DNA from: Pseudohongiella spirulinae
GTDB taxonomy: Bacteria > Pseudomonadota > Gammaproteobacteria > Pseudomonadales > Pseudohongiellaceae
DNA length: 64,000 nucleotides
Direction: 5' to 3'
Assembly: GCF_001444425.1 (NCBI RefSeq)
Contig: NZ_CP013189.1
Span: 496,001 to 560,000 of the forward strand
Position numbers and translations under genes: made by a program. Numbering within the stretch: the stretch's first letter is position 1; the number at the start of each line of letters is the position of its first letter. Shown piece after piece: positions 8,484 to 17,589 of this stretch. Under the pieces are notes generated by a model. The model was not told the DNA's origin. It saw nothing but the letters and a program-made list of their open reading frames with translations, and ran no database searches.

Positions 8484-9914
8484 TCAGTCGTCCAGGCTAT
8501 CGTCCTCGTCGTTGTCGTCGATGCCCAGTTCTTTGATTTTGCGTGTCAGGGTATTTCTGCCCCAGCCCAGCAGCTCTGCCGCATCACGGCGGCGCCCCAG
8601 CGTATGGCGCAGTGCCACCTGGATCATGGTGCGCTCGAAGTCGGGCACAGCCTGTTCCAGGATACCTTTGTGGCCCAGGTTGAGCTCCTGATTGGCCCAG
8701 TCTTCCAACAATTGTGTCCAGTCCTGCGCATTGCTGCTCTGGGCCTGCTGCTCCAGCAGTTCGGGGGGCAGATCGTCAATGCGGACTTCACGACTGGAAG
8801 CCATGACAGTGATCCAGCGGCAGAAGTTTTCCAGCTGGCGCACGTTGCCCGGCCAGTTGAGGCCGGTAATGTATTTTTCGGTCTCCGGTCGCAGAACCTT
8901 GATCTCTGCTTCCAGTTCTTCCGCCGCCCGGTTGAGGAAATGGCGGGCCAGACGTGGAATGTCTTCGCGGCGGTCTCTCAGCCGAGGGATATGGATGCGG
9001 ATTACGTTCAGGCGGTGAAACAGGTCTTCCCGGAACAGGTGCTGAGCAACCAGTTTTTCGAGATTCTGGTGTGTGGCGGCAATGATGCGGACGTCCACTT
9101 TGATTGGAGTGGTACCGCCGACCCGGTAGAACTCGCCGTCAGACAATACCCGCAACAATCTGGTCTGCGTGTCCGGTGGCATATCGCCTATTTCATCCAG
9201 GAAGAGGGTGCCGCCGTTGGCTTGCTCAAAGCGGCCGGTGCGGTGCGTTGTGGCTCCTGTAAATGAGCCCTTTTCGTGACCAAACAGTTCAGATTCAATC
9301 AGGTCTTTGGGTATGGCGGCAACGTTAAGCGCAATAAACTGTTTGTCGCGGCGCGGGCTGTGCTTGTGCAGAGCGTGGGCGACAAGCTCCTTACCTGTGC
9401 CCGACTCGCCGTTGATCAGCACTGTAATATTGGATTGCGACAGGCGACCGATGGCGCGAAAGACTTCCTGCATGGCAGGCGCTTCGCCAATGATTTCTTT
9501 GCTGTTTTCCAGCACCGGGGTTGGCAGATCAACATCCTGCTCACGGGCATGCTCCAGGGCACGCTGGGTCATGGCAACCGCTTCATCGATATCAAAGGGT
9601 TTGGGCAGATATTCAAATGCCCCGCGACTGTAAGAAGAAACCGCGCTGTCCAGGTCGGAATGGGCCGTCATGATAATGACCGGCAGACTGGGAAAGCGTT
9701 CGTGTACGGTGGATAACAGCTCTAGACCATTGATGCCCGGCATGCGGATGTCACTGATGATAGCGTCAGGTCGATCACGTTCCAGCCTGTGCAGCAGGTC
9801 GTCGCCGTTATCAAACGTCTGGGTGCTGACACCGGCGCGGGTCAGTGATTTCTCCAGCACCCAGCGAATCGATTTGTCGTCATCCAGAACCCAGACTGTG
9901 TTGTGTTTAATCAT
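8484..9914 (-). CDS. glnG: Nitrogen regulation response regulator NtrC
   Basis: Sigma-54-dependent activator of nitrogen-assimilation genes, 476 residues. The receiver domain (1-120) has the phospho-acceptor Asp55 ([13 protein letters not shown]). The AAA+ domain has Walker A GESGTGKE at about 169-176, the sigma-54 contact loop at 216-221, Walker [14 protein letters not shown] and the R-finger region. The C-terminal Fis-type helix-turn-helix ([25 protein letters not shown]) binds DNA. The contact loop reads GSFTGA rather than the near-universal GAFTGA: the Ser codon at 9264-9266 is TCA. An acidic tail ends the protein. It lies 21 bases after ntrB, with a GGAG site before the ATG. Confidence 0.97.
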   Translation of the reverse strand: MIKHNTVWVLDDDKSIRWVLEKSLTRAGVSTQTFDNGDDLLHRLERDRPDAIISDIRMPGINGLELLSTVHERFPSLPVIIMTAHSDLDSAVSSYSRGAFEYLPKPFDIDEAVAMTQRALEHAREQDVDLPTPVLENSKEIIGEAPAMQEVFRAIGRLSQSNITVLINGESGTGKELVAHALHKHSPRRDKQFIALNVAAIPKDLIESELFGHEKGSFTGATTHRTGRFEQANGGTLFLDEIGDMPPDTQTRLLRVLSDGEFYRVGGTTPIKVDVRIIAATHQNLEKLVAQHLFREDLFHRLNVIRIHIPRLRDRREDIPRLARHFLNRAAEELEAEIKVLRPETEKYITGLNWPGNVRQLENFCRWITVMASSREVRIDDLPPELLEQQAQSSNAQDWTQLLEDWANQELNLGHKGILEQAVPDFERTMIQVALRHTLGRRRDAAELLGWGRNTLTRKIKELGIDDNDEDDSLDD

Positions 9915-9935
9915 GACAATAATGCTCCGTTAAGG

Positions 9936-11069
9936 CTATTTGCCAAATTGGCCCCGGCCAATGTCATTGGGAAAAGACTGTTTTGGTAGAACTGGCAGAT
10001 AAATGGCAAAGCGCGTACAGCCCGGCTCGCTTTTGCACTCGATGATGCCTTTGTGCTGATTGATAATGGAGTGGGCAATGGACAAACCGAGGCCGGTACC
10101 TTCGGCACGACCACTGATCATCGGAAAAAAAATGTTATCAATCAGCTCCGGTGGCACGCCGGGGCCGTTATCTGTGATATCGATACGAATCACCAGGCGA
10201 TGATATACCGTGCCAATTGTCACATTGCGCATGATGCGGGTGCGCAAGTTAATCAGGCCTGAGCGATGTCTGACATGCGGGCTTTCCAGCGCCTGCACAG
10301 CATTGCGCACAATATTCAAGACAGCCTGAATCAGTTGCTCAGCATCGCCCTGCAATTCCGGGATGCTCGGGTCGTAGTCGCGCTCAATGGCAATGTCGCG
10401 ATCGCGAACTTCAGCTTCAACCAGATTACGAACACGCTCCAGTACCTCATGGATATTCATCGCCTTGAATTCCATGGGGCGTCTTGAGCCAACCAGCCTG
10501 TCGACAAGTTTGTGTAGGCGGTCGGCTTCTTCAATAATGACATTGGTGTAGTCAGTCAGATCTGTATTGTCGGGCAGCTCAGCGGCCAGCAGTTGCGCTG
10601 CGCCCCGAATGCCGCCCAGCGGATTCTTGATTTCATGTGCCAAACCACGTATCAGCTCTCGTGTTGTTTCGTGCGTAGAGATCAGATTCTCGTCGCGGCT
10701 GATGCGCTCTGCGTAATTAATGCTCTGAACTTCCATCAACACTGCCGCCTCGTCAAAATCATTCAGTGGTGTAATGGTGTAGTCCACTTGCAGGGATTTG
10801 CCATGCAGCAGGTGAAGCTGCGTTTTGCGTTTGGTAAAGCTGTGATTTTCACTGACGGCCTGACGGATATCGGCGATGTCCTGCTCTGCGTTCAGCAGAA
10901 TGTCACCCACAAAGGCCTGATCAAATTGCCGACCACTGATGGCCAGCAGATTTTCTGCGGCCAGATTGATGTAACACAGGCGCAGCGTTTCGTCCCATAT
11001 CAGAACAGCGGTGGCCAGATTGTCCATCAGTCTCTTGTATAGTGTTTGGCTGCTTAACACGTTGTTCAT
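9936..11069 (-). CDS. glnL: Nitrogen regulation sensor kinase NtrB
   Basis: Cytosolic histidine kinase/phosphatase partner of NtrC, controlled by PII in the known pathway. There is no TM segment. A PAS domain occupies about 12-110 (ATAVLIWDETLRLCYIN). The HisKA domain has the H box GLAHEIKNPLGGIRGAAQL, and the HATPase has NIVRNAVQALE, DNGPGVPPE and GTGLGLSIA. I chose ATG 11069 because GGAG lies 5 bases upstream, directly after the glnA terminator; an in-frame TTG at 11081 would fall inside the terminator T-run and adds only four residues. The arrangement glnA-terminator-ntrB-ntrC matches enterobacteria. Confidence 0.96.
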   Translation of the reverse strand: MNNVLSSQTLYKRLMDNLATAVLIWDETLRLCYINLAAENLLAISGRQFDQAFVGDILLNAEQDIADIRQAVSENHSFTKRKTQLHLLHGKSLQVDYTITPLNDFDEAAVLMEVQSINYAERISRDENLISTHETTRELIRGLAHEIKNPLGGIRGAAQLLAAELPDNTDLTDYTNVIIEEADRLHKLVDRLVGSRRPMEFKAMNIHEVLERVRNLVEAEVRDRDIAIERDYDPSIPELQGDAEQLIQAVLNIVRNAVQALESPHVRHRSGLINLRTRIMRNVTIGTVYHRLVIRIDITDNGPGVPPELIDNIFFPMISGRAEGTGLGLSIAHSIINQHKGIIECKSEPGCTRFAIYLPVLPKQSFPNDIGRGQFGK

Positions 11070-11079
11070 AGTCTCCAAC

Positions 11080-11112
11080 AAAAACGCCCGGCGGGGGTAT
11101 CCAGCCGGGCGT
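11080..11112 (-). terminator. Rho-independent terminator after glnA
   Basis: Perfect 9-bp stem: GCCGGGCGT at 11104-11112 and ACGCCCGGC at 11084-11092. On the glnA transcript strand the stem is followed by TTTTGTT. It lies between the glnA stop and the ntrB ribosome site, so ntrBC expression depends on read-through or on a separate promoter. Confidence 0.85.
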
Positions 11113-11149
11113 CTTGAGTCACACCTGCAAAGGCGGGATGTCAGTCAGA

Positions 11150-12559
11150 TTACAGGCTGTAGTACATATCAAACTCAACGGGGTGAGTTGACATATTCAG
11201 TCGCTGACAATCCTGGCGCTTCAATTCAAGGTAACCGTCGATAAGGTCATCGCAGAATACGCCGCCAGCTTTCAGGAACTCGCGGTCCTGATCCAGTGCA
11301 TCCAGTGCTTCGTCCAGAGAGAAGCTGACACGCGGTATCGCTGCTTCTTCTTCCGGCTCCAGATCGTACAGGTCTTTGCTGGCCGGATCGCCAGGGTGGA
11401 TCTTGTTCTGGATGCCGTCCAGGCCAGCCATCAGCAGGGCCGCGAAGTAAAGGTACGGGTTAGCAGTGTTGTCACCGAAACGTACCTCAATACGAATAGC
11501 CTTGGGGTTGCCGCCCAGAACGTATGGAATACGGATTGATGCTGAACGGTTGCGGGATGAGTAAGCCAGCAGTGTGGGCGCCTCAAAACCTTTTACCAGA
11601 CGCTTGTAGCTGTTGGTAGATGCGTTGCCGAAGGCGTTCAGTGCCTTGGCATGCTTGATGATACCGCCAATGTAGTAAAGGGCAGTTTCTGAAAGGCCGG
11701 CATATCCGTCACCGGCGAATGTGTTCTTGTCATCTTTCCAGATAGACATGTGAACATGCATGCCAGAGCCGTTATCGCCTACCAGCGGCTTGGGCATAAA
11801 TGTGGCAGTCTTGCCAAAAGCGTGAGCTGTGTTCAGTACGCAATACTTGAGAATCTGAACTTCGTCTGCTTTGTAAACCAGAGTGTTGAAGCGAGCACCG
11901 ATTTCGCACTGACCAGCGTTTGCCACTTCGTGGTGATGCAGCTCGATTTTCAAGCCCATTGATTCCATTGTGTCACACATGGCGCCACGCAGGTCGCTCA
12001 GTGAGTCAACAGGAGGGACGGGGAAGTAACCACCCTTAACGCGTGGACGGTGACCCATGTTGCCACCTTCAATGCTCTTGCTGCTTGACCAGGCGGCTTC
12101 TTCGCTGCCAATCTTGAAGAAGGAGCCGTCCATTGCAACATTCCACTTGATTTCGTCGAATACGAAGAATTCGTTCTCCGGTCCAAAGAATGCCTTGTCA
12201 CCAATGCCGGTTGACTTCAGGTACTCTTCTGCACGACGGGCAACTGAACGCGGGTCGCGATTATAGCCCTGCATTGTGCGGGGCTCGATGATGTCGCAGC
12301 GCAGATTCAGTTGAGGTTCGTCAGAGAACGGATCCAGCACGGCAGTAGAATCGTCCGGCTTCAGGATCATGTCTGATTCATTGATGCCTTTCCAGCCCGC
12401 AACTGAGGAACCATCAAACATCACTCCGTCCATGAAGCTCTCATCGACCGCGGAGGCCGGGAAGGTTACGTGTTGCTCCTTGCCCTTGGTATCGGTGAAG
12501 CGCATGTCGACCCATTTGATGTTGTGATCTTTAATTAATGTTAAAGCCTTGTCAGACAT
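11150..12559 (-). CDS. glnA: Glutamine synthetase, type I
   Basis: Catalyses ATP-dependent amidation of glutamate to glutamine; the family is a dodecamer. At 469 residues it matches the GSI-beta length. Visible signatures are [13 protein letters not shown] (beta-grasp), [12 protein letters not shown] (metal-binding Glu residues), the ATP region around [28 protein letters not shown], and the late [10 protein letters not shown]. The adenylylation tyrosine loop is present as DLYDLEPEE, so covalent control by GlnE is expected. Upstream lie a consensus sigma-54 promoter and two NtrC-type sites, and a strong terminator follows. It is transcribed divergently from thiI. Confidence 0.98.
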   Translation of the reverse strand: MSDKALTLIKDHNIKWVDMRFTDTKGKEQHVTFPASAVDESFMDGVMFDGSSVAGWKGINESDMILKPDDSTAVLDPFSDEPQLNLRCDIIEPRTMQGYNRDPRSVARRAEEYLKSTGIGDKAFFGPENEFFVFDEIKWNVAMDGSFFKIGSEEAAWSSSKSIEGGNMGHRPRVKGGYFPVPPVDSLSDLRGAMCDTMESMGLKIELHHHEVANAGQCEIGARFNTLVYKADEVQILKYCVLNTAHAFGKTATFMPKPLVGDNGSGMHVHMSIWKDDKNTFAGDGYAGLSETALYYIGGIIKHAKALNAFGNASTNSYKRLVKGFEAPTLLAYSSRNRSASIRIPYVLGGNPKAIRIEVRFGDNTANPYLYFAALLMAGLDGIQNKIHPGDPASKDLYDLEPEEEAAIPRVSFSLDEALDALDQDREFLKAGGVFCDDLIDGYLELKRQDCQRLNMSTHPVEFDMYYSL

Positions 12560-12652
12560 TCCTGATCCTCCGTGTGATCGAGAATTATGTGCCGGCCCCG
12601 GAATTATTTGTCCTGACCTGACACGGGTTAGTAAGCTTGCAGTATTCTGCTC

Positions 12653-12681
12653 TCAACAAGCAGGGTAAACGGCCTTATAAT
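12653..12681 (+). promoter_or_regulatory. Candidate sigma-70 promoter towards thiI
   Basis: TCAACA (12653-12658), a 17-base spacer and a perfect TATAAT (12676-12681) form a plausible promoter firing towards thiI with a ~200-base leader. The -35 element matches only 4 of 6. The rest of the 330-base gap 12560-12889 holds the glnA control elements; I see no further gene in it. Confidence 0.4.
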
Positions 12682-12719
12682 GGTGCTGTCGCCGGATTAA
12701 CCCCGAGTGCACTAGGATG

Positions 12720-12735
12720 AGCAAGAGTCGTGCCA
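12720..12735 (-). promoter_or_regulatory. Sigma-54 promoter of glnA
   Basis: Read on the minus strand the sequence is TGGCACGACTCTTGCT, an exact match to the -24/-12 consensus TGGCACG-N4-TTGCW. Counting from the GC at -12 puts the start site near 12709, giving a leader of about 150 bases before glnA. The neighbouring ntrBC genes and the upstream NtrC-type sites agree with this assignment. Confidence 0.88.
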
Positions 12736-12797
12736 AAATGGAGCGCGGTGCGCGGCCTTGTATATCAAGCAGTTAAATCAAATCCGTCTTTCTTTTC

Positions 12798-12812
12798 GCA
12801 CCATAATAGCGC
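12798..12812. promoter_or_regulatory. NtrC-binding site 2 (weaker)
   Basis: GCACCATAATAGCGC matches GCAC-N7-GTGC with one mismatch. Its centre lies 30 bases, about three helical turns, from site 1 and about 96 bases upstream of the glnA start. This resembles the paired high-affinity sites of enteric glnAp2. Confidence 0.6.
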
Positions 12813-12826
12813 TTACATGTATTTAA

Positions 12827-12843
12827 TGCACTAACATTGTGCA
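12827..12843. promoter_or_regulatory. NtrC-binding site 1
   Basis: TGCACTAACATTGTGCA is a near-perfect dyad fitting the GCAC-N7-GTGC core of NtrC sites. Its centre is about 126 bases upstream of the predicted glnA sigma-54 start and about 55 bases upstream of the thiI start. Confidence 0.78.
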
Positions 12844-12889
12844 TAAGGCCTTTCGCAGCTAGTGCCTTCCCGCCAAATTGAGGTAGTTA

Positions 12890-14344
12890 ATGCTATACGT
12901 CATACGCTTTTTTCCGGAGATCACCATCAAAAGCAAACCGGTCAGGCATCGTCTGATCCGGGCTTTGCGACGCAATCTCAGGGTGATTCTGAAGCGGCTG
13001 GACAGCGAAGTCAGTGTGATTGGCGACTGGGATATTCTGGAAGTGGAAACACCGCCAAACGATGGAATGCTTGAGCGCCAGGTGCTGGAGGTACTGCGCA
13101 ATACCCCGGGAATTTCCGTAATCAGGCCGGTGGAGAAAATGCCGCTGCCTGATCTGGATGGTATGGCTGCCGAGGTTCTGGTGCACTATCGAGAGGCGCT
13201 GGCCGGGCGCACTTTTGCGGTCCGCTGCAAGCGTCAGGGGCAGCATGAATACAGTTCAGGCGATATTGAGCGCCATATTGGTGCAGTACTCATGCAAAAC
13301 ACCGGGGCCAGTGGCGTGGATCTGGTGAATCCGCAGATTACGGTGCGTGTTGAGGTACGTCACCACACGCTGTATGTGGTTAAGGAGCAGGTGCCTGGTA
13401 TCGGCGGGTTTCCCATCGGTTCACAGGAACCGGTTCTGTCACTGATTTCTGGTGGTTTTGATTCGGCAGTTGCCAGTTATTTGTGCATGCGCCGGGGGCT
13501 GCAAACGCATTTTATCTTTTTTAATCTGGGTGGGCGCGAACATGAGATTGCAGTTAAAGAGGTGGCGCTGTATCTGTGGATGAAATTTGGCTCCTCACAC
13601 CGCGTGAAGTTTATCAGCGTGCCATTTGAGCCGGTTGTGAATGAGATCATGGAACGGGTGGACAGTGGTCATATGGGAGTTGTGCTGAAGCGCATGATGA
13701 TGCGTGCGGCGGACAGTATCGCCCGCAGTATGCGCGTTCGCACGCTGGTGACCGGCGAAGCCATAGCCCAGGTGGCCAGTCAGACGCTGCCTAATCTCAG
13801 TATTATTGATCAGGCGACGGATCTGCTGATTCTGAGGCCGCTGATCGTGACGGACAAGCAGCAGATTATCGATATAGCCCGGCAGATTGGTACGGAAGAG
13901 TTTTCCGCCAATGTGCCGGAATACTGCGGGGTCATCTCGGTTCGCCCAACCACGCATGCGCGCCGTGTGCGCATCGAGCACGAGGAGCGGGAGATGGATG
14001 CGCAGGTGTTGCAGGCAGCTATTGATGATGCTGAAGTGCAGATGATTGACCGGGTGGTAGAGGTGCTCAACCAGCGCGATGTGGAGCCACCTGAGTGGCA
14101 GAAATTGCCTGAAGGAGCACTGGTAATTGATATCCGTCACCCTGATGAGCAGGAGCGGCTGCCATTGAGTTTGCCTGAACGGCAGGTGTTGAATATTCCG
14201 TTTTTTCGCCTTGGTACTCAGTTCTCGGAATTGGATCAACAGCAACAATATGCCCTGTATTGTGATCGGGGCATGATGAGCCGATTACATGCCTCTCATC
14301 TGAAAGATGCCGGATATGACAATGTCGGCGTTTTTCGACCATGA
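12890..14344 (+). CDS. thiI: tRNA sulfurtransferase ThiI
   Basis: Makes 4-thiouridine at tRNA position 8 and supplies sulfur for thiamine thiazole synthesis. It has 484 residues. An N-terminal ferredoxin-like plus THUMP region (about 1-170) is followed by the adenylating PP-loop SGGFDS at 187-192 and a C-terminal rhodanese domain (about 395-484). Both functional cysteines of the enteric enzyme have counterparts: EYCGVIS near 345 and the persulfide Cys in LYCDRGMMSRL near 461. So this is the long rhodanese-bearing form. A GAGG ribosome site precedes ATG 12890. The upstream gap is shared with the nitrogen-regulated glnA promoter. Confidence 0.97.
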   Translation: MLYVIRFFPEITIKSKPVRHRLIRALRRNLRVILKRLDSEVSVIGDWDILEVETPPNDGMLERQVLEVLRNTPGISVIRPVEKMPLPDLDGMAAEVLVHYREALAGRTFAVRCKRQGQHEYSSGDIERHIGAVLMQNTGASGVDLVNPQITVRVEVRHHTLYVVKEQVPGIGGFPIGSQEPVLSLISGGFDSAVASYLCMRRGLQTHFIFFNLGGREHEIAVKEVALYLWMKFGSSHRVKFISVPFEPVVNEIMERVDSGHMGVVLKRMMMRAADSIARSMRVRTLVTGEAIAQVASQTLPNLSIIDQATDLLILRPLIVTDKQQIIDIARQIGTEEFSANVPEYCGVISVRPTTHARRVRIEHEEREMDAQVLQAAIDDAEVQMIDRVVEVLNQRDVEPPEWQKLPEGALVIDIRHPDEQERLPLSLPERQVLNIPFFRLGTQFSELDQQQQYALYCDRGMMSRLHASHLKDAGYDNVGVFRP

Positions 14345-14414
14345 TTCATAGCCTTGACATGCGCGTTAGTGTACAATTCGCCGCCATTTTATGCATGTCT
14401 TACAGGTGTCCCCA

Positions 14415-16241
14415 GTGATTGAGAAAATCCGTAATATCGCCATTATCGCCCACGTTGACCACGGTAAAACCACGCTGGTCGACAAACTTCTGCAGCAGTC
14501 CGGCACCCTGGGCGAGCGCTCCGGTGCGGTTGAGCGGGTCATGGACTCCAACGACCAGGAAAAAGAGCGGGGCATCACCATCCTGGCAAAAAACACTGCC
14601 ATTAACTGGAACGGTTATCACATCAATATTGTCGACACACCCGGACACGCCGACTTTGGCGGGGAAGTGGAGCGCGTCATGTCCATGGTGGACAGTGTGC
14701 TGCTGCTGGTGGATGCTGTCGATGGCCCCATGCCACAGACCCGATTTGTGACACAGAAGGCGTTTGCCCAGGGCTTGCATCCGATTGTGGTCATCAATAA
14801 GGTGGATCGCCCCGGTTCACGTCCTGACTGGGTGCTGAACGAAGTTTTTGATCTGTTTGACAAGCTGGGTGCGACTGATGAGCAGCTGGACTTTCCGGTT
14901 GTTTATGCCTCGGCCCTGAACGGTATTGCCGGCCTGGAGGCCGACGAGTTGGCGGATGACATGACGCCGTTGTTTGAAACCGTAGTCAAACACGTGCCGC
15001 CGCCCCCCGTTAACGTGGCAGCACCTTTCAAAATGCAGGTTTCTGCTCTGGACTACAACAGCTACGTGGGCGTTATCGGCATTGGTCGTATCACCGGTGG
15101 TGTTGCCAAGCCCAACCAGCAGGTTGTCATTGTTGATCGCGAAGGCAATCAGCGCAAAGGCAAGATTCTGCAGGTGAAAAATCACCTGGGTCTGGAACGC
15201 GTGGACGTTCAGGAAGCGATGGCTGGTGAGATTGTCTGTATCACGGGTATCGACAAACTGAATATCTCTGACACTCTTTGCGATCCGGATCATGTCGAGG
15301 CCATGCCGCCGCTGACGGTAGATCAGCCGACTATCAGCATGACATTCCAGGTAAACGATTCGCCGTTTGCAGGTCGAGAGGGCAAGTTTGTCACCACGCG
15401 TAATATCAAAGAGCGGCTGGATCGCGAGTTGATCCACAACGTGGCGTTGCGCGTTGAGCAGGGTGATTCGCCGGACAAGTATAGAGTGTCAGGACGTGGT
15501 GAATTGCACCTGTCGGTACTGATTGAAACCATGCGCCGTGAAGGTTTCGAGCTGGCCGTATCGCGCCCGGAAGTGATCATGAAAGAGATCGACGGCGTGT
15601 TGAGCGAGCCTTTCGAGACGCTGGTCGTTGATTGCGATGATGAACACCAGGGTTCGGTGATCGAAGAGCTGGGTCTGCGCCGCGCTGAAATGCAGGATAT
15701 GCTGCCAGATGGCAAAGGCCGCGTGCGGCTGACCTTCCTCATTCCGACTCGTGGTCTTATTGGTTTCCGCTCGCAGTTCCTGAGCATGACATCGGGTACC
15801 GGCATGATGAATCACGTATTCGATCATTATGGCCCCGCCAAAGCCGGTGATCTGGCCAAACGTAAAAACGGCGTGCTGGTGTCTATGGTGACTGGTAAAG
15901 CACTGGGATACTCCCTGTGGGCGCTGCAGGAGCGTGGTCGCCTGTTCATCGATCCGAACGTAGAAGTTTACGAAGGTATGATCATCGGCCTGCACAGCCG
16001 CGACAACGATCTGGTGGTTAACCCGATCAAGGGCAAGCAGCTGACCAACGTGCGTGCCTCTGGTACCGACGAAAACATCGTTCTGACGCCACCGGTCAAG
16101 CACTCGCTGGAGCAGGCCATGGAGTTCATCGATGAGGATGAGCTGGTGGAAATCACGCCGCAGAGCATCCGCATCCGCAAAAAGCATCTGACCGAAAGCG
16201 ATCGCAAGCGCGCCAGCCGCGGCGGTGTGCCCAGAGGCTAA
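14415..16241 (+). CDS. typA: Ribosome-associated GTPase TypA/BipA
   Basis: Translational GTPase that binds ribosomes under stress and aids large-subunit assembly. G1 is [10 protein letters not shown]2 GITILAKN, G3 [10 protein letters not shown] and G4 [13 protein letters not shown]. Domains II, III, V and the BipA-specific C-terminus follow ([17 protein letters not shown] near 455, ending in a basic tail). I place the start at GTG 14415 ([17 protein letters not shown]), which coincides with the E. coli N-terminus and has AGGTG about 9 bases upstream. The ATG at 14391 has no ribosome site and adds eight unconserved residues. From GTG the product is 608 residues. Confidence 0.95.
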   Translation: MIEKIRNIAIIAHVDHGKTTLVDKLLQQSGTLGERSGAVERVMDSNDQEKERGITILAKNTAINWNGYHINIVDTPGHADFGGEVERVMSMVDSVLLLVDAVDGPMPQTRFVTQKAFAQGLHPIVVINKVDRPGSRPDWVLNEVFDLFDKLGATDEQLDFPVVYASALNGIAGLEADELADDMTPLFETVVKHVPPPPVNVAAPFKMQVSALDYNSYVGVIGIGRITGGVAKPNQQVVIVDREGNQRKGKILQVKNHLGLERVDVQEAMAGEIVCITGIDKLNISDTLCDPDHVEAMPPLTVDQPTISMTFQVNDSPFAGREGKFVTTRNIKERLDRELIHNVALRVEQGDSPDKYRVSGRGELHLSVLIETMRREGFELAVSRPEVIMKEIDGVLSEPFETLVVDCDDEHQGSVIEELGLRRAEMQDMLPDGKGRVRLTFLIPTRGLIGFRSQFLSMTSGTGMMNHVFDHYGPAKAGDLAKRKNGVLVSMVTGKALGYSLWALQERGRLFIDPNVEVYEGMIIGLHSRDNDLVVNPIKGKQLTNVRASGTDENIVLTPPVKHSLEQAMEFIDEDELVEITPQSIRIRKKHLTESDRKRASRGGVPRG

Positions 16242-16245
16242 TACG

Positions 16246-16273
16246 CTGGGGACGGAGGCGGTCTACGTCCCCA
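16246..16273 (-). repeat. Palindromic hairpin repeat, copy A
   Basis: This is the inverse-orientation copy of the repeat found at 16297 and 16797. Its ends, CTGGGGACG and CGTCCCCA, pair with each other, and the copy also pairs along its whole length with copy B, from which it is separated by 23 bases. It begins 4 bases after the typA stop, so it could terminate or protect the typA transcript. Confidence 0.85.
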
Positions 16274-16296
16274 CCCCTTGTGCCAACGATTTAGCA

Positions 16297-16325
16297 CTGG
16301 GGACGTAGACCGCCTCCGTCCCCAG
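16297..16325 (+). repeat. Palindromic hairpin repeat, copy B
   Basis: CTGGGGACG and CGTCCCCAG form a 9-bp stem around TAGACCGCCTC; with flanking bases the stem extends to CACTGGGGACG/CGTCCCCAGTG (16295-16327). It is identical over 29 bases to copy C and inverted relative to copy A. It ends 20 bases before the dtd start. Confidence 0.88.
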
Positions 16326-16345
16326 TGTTTACACGGTTGCCTGTT

Positions 16346-16780
16346 ATGATTGCCTTGATTCAACGTGTTACTCACGCCAGCCTCAAGATTGATGATGCTG
16401 AATATAGTGCCATCGGTCAGGGCTTGGTGGTGTTGCTGGGCATAGAGAAAGCGGACACGTTAGCCATTGGCCAGAAGCTGCTTGGCAAGGCGCTTCGCTA
16501 CCGGGTATTTGCTGATGGTGAGGGTCGCATGAACCGCAGCGTAGCCGACGTCAATGGGCAGGTCATGCTGGTCTCGCAGTTCACCCTCGCGGGCTCGACC
16601 GATAAAGGGCTGCGTCCTTCTTTCTCTTCCGCGATGCCGCCGGCTGATGCGGAGGCTCTCTACGATCAACTTGTCACCTGGCTTAAGGCTGAACATCCTG
16701 CTACCGCAACCGGCCAGTTTGGGGCGGACATGAAGGTGTTGCTGGAGAATGACGGGCCTGTGACGTTTATTCTGCGCTGA
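16346..16780 (+). CDS. dtd: D-aminoacyl-tRNA deacylase
   Basis: Hydrolyses D-aminoacyl-tRNAs, notably D-Tyr-tRNA, to keep D-amino acids out of translation. It has 144 residues. The family signatures are visible: SQFTLAG (Thr loop) near 77-83 and the Gly-cisPro motif NDGPVTF at the C-terminus. ATG 16346 gives MIALIQRVTHAS, matching the family N-terminus; the longer frame from GTG 16325 would begin inside the hairpin repeat and adds unrelated residues. The gene is bracketed by repeat copies A/B upstream and C downstream, and converges on tatC. Confidence 0.95.
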   Translation: MIALIQRVTHASLKIDDAEYSAIGQGLVVLLGIEKADTLAIGQKLLGKALRYRVFADGEGRMNRSVADVNGQVMLVSQFTLAGSTDKGLRPSFSSAMPPADAEALYDQLVTWLKAEHPATATGQFGADMKVLLENDGPVTFILR

Positions 16781-16792
16781 CGCTGGGGACGT
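16780..16792 (+). repeat. Half copy of the hairpin repeat
   Basis: ACGCTGGGGACGT at 16780-16792 is a direct duplicate of the left arm of copy C (16794-16806) and starts on the last base of the dtd stop codon. It looks like a slipped or partially duplicated repeat end. Confidence 0.75.
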
Positions 16793-16796
16793 GACG

Positions 16797-16825
16797 CTGG
16801 GGACGTAGACCGCCTCCGTCCCCAG
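16797..16825 (+). repeat. Palindromic hairpin repeat, copy C
   Basis: The core is identical to copy B. Here the stem extends to 12 bp, ACGCTGGGGACG/CGTCCCCAGCGT (16794-16828), and its last base is part of the tatC stop codon. It sits exactly between the converging dtd and tatC genes and probably acts as a bidirectional transcript end. Confidence 0.88.
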
Positions 16826-16827
16826 CG

Positions 16828-17589
16828 TTAGTCCTGGGCTTGCTCGGCGGCTTTTTTGCGCAGGAAGAGCTTGCCGAAATAGATGCCCAGCTCAAACAAC
16901 AACCACATGGGAAGGGCCAGCAGAGACTGGGTGAAGGGATCCGGTGGAGTCAATAGCATGGCAACAACAAAGCAGCCAACGATGACATAAGGACGTTTGG
17001 CCTGCAGATCTTCCGGTTCCAGGATGCCTGCCCAGATGAACAGGAAGACGGCAATCGGAATCTCGAAGGCGAATCCAAAGGCGAAAAATATCTTCAGGAC
17101 GAAGCTCAGGTAGCTGGCGATATCCGGCGCAACGGCGATACCGTCCGGCGCCACGGATACAAAAAAGCTGAAGACGATGCCAAACAGCACGAAGTACGCA
17201 AAGGCCATGCCCGCGTAGAACAGCAGCACACTGGAGATAAACAGGGGTATCGCCAGTGATTTTTCGTTTTTGTATAAGCCGGGAGCGATAAATGCCCAGA
17301 GCTGGTAAAGGATAAAAGGTGCCGTCACAAACAGTGAGGCATAGAATGTCAGCTTGAACGGAGTGAAAAAGGGGGATGTTGGATCGATGGCGATCATGCT
17401 GGTGTCCGGTGGTAGCACCGAGACCAGTGGCGCAGCGACATAGGCGTAGATGTCGTTGGCAAAATAGATCAGCCCCAGAAAAACTACCAGTAACGCTATC
17501 ACACACTTCAGGATGCGGTCGCGCAGCTCAACCAGATGTCCGATCAGCGTGAGTTCTTTGTGTTCGTCAATGGACGGTGTATCGCTCAT
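16828..17589 (-). CDS. tatC: Sec-independent translocase subunit TatC
   Basis: Integral membrane receptor of the twin-arginine pathway, which recognises RR signal peptides with TatB. It has 253 residues and six hydrophobic segments. Family signatures are the N-terminal [12 protein letters not shown] (cytoplasmic cap), [20 protein letters not shown] and the TM region after [12 protein letters not shown]. Its start overlaps the tatB stop by 4 bases. The gene ends within the arm of hairpin repeat C. Confidence 0.97.
   Translation of the reverse strand: MSDTPSIDEHKELTLIGHLVELRDRILKCVIALLVVFLGLIYFANDIYAYVAAPLVSVLPPDTSMIAIDPTSPFFTPFKLTFYASLFVTAPFILYQLWAFIAPGLYKNEKSLAIPLFISSVLLFYAGMAFAYFVLFGIVFSFFVSVAPDGIAVAPDIASYLSFVLKIFFAFGFAFEIPIAVFLFIWAGILEPEDLQAKRPYVIVGCFVVAMLLTPPDPFTQSLLALPMWLLFELGIYFGKLFLRKKAAEQAQD

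Noticed and set aside
14353..14376. TTGACA ... TACAAT upstream of typA as a sigma-70 promoter
   Set aside because: Both hexamers are good but the spacer is only 12 bases, too short for sigma-70, so I do not call it.
14817..15437. 206-codon minus-strand frame
   Set aside because: Antisense to typA; no domain and no ribosome site, a product of codon bias in the conserved GTPase.
16243..16830. The three hairpin copies as a CRISPR array
   Set aside because: Copies are palindromic in mixed orientation, unevenly spaced and separated by a coding gene; no cas gene is present.
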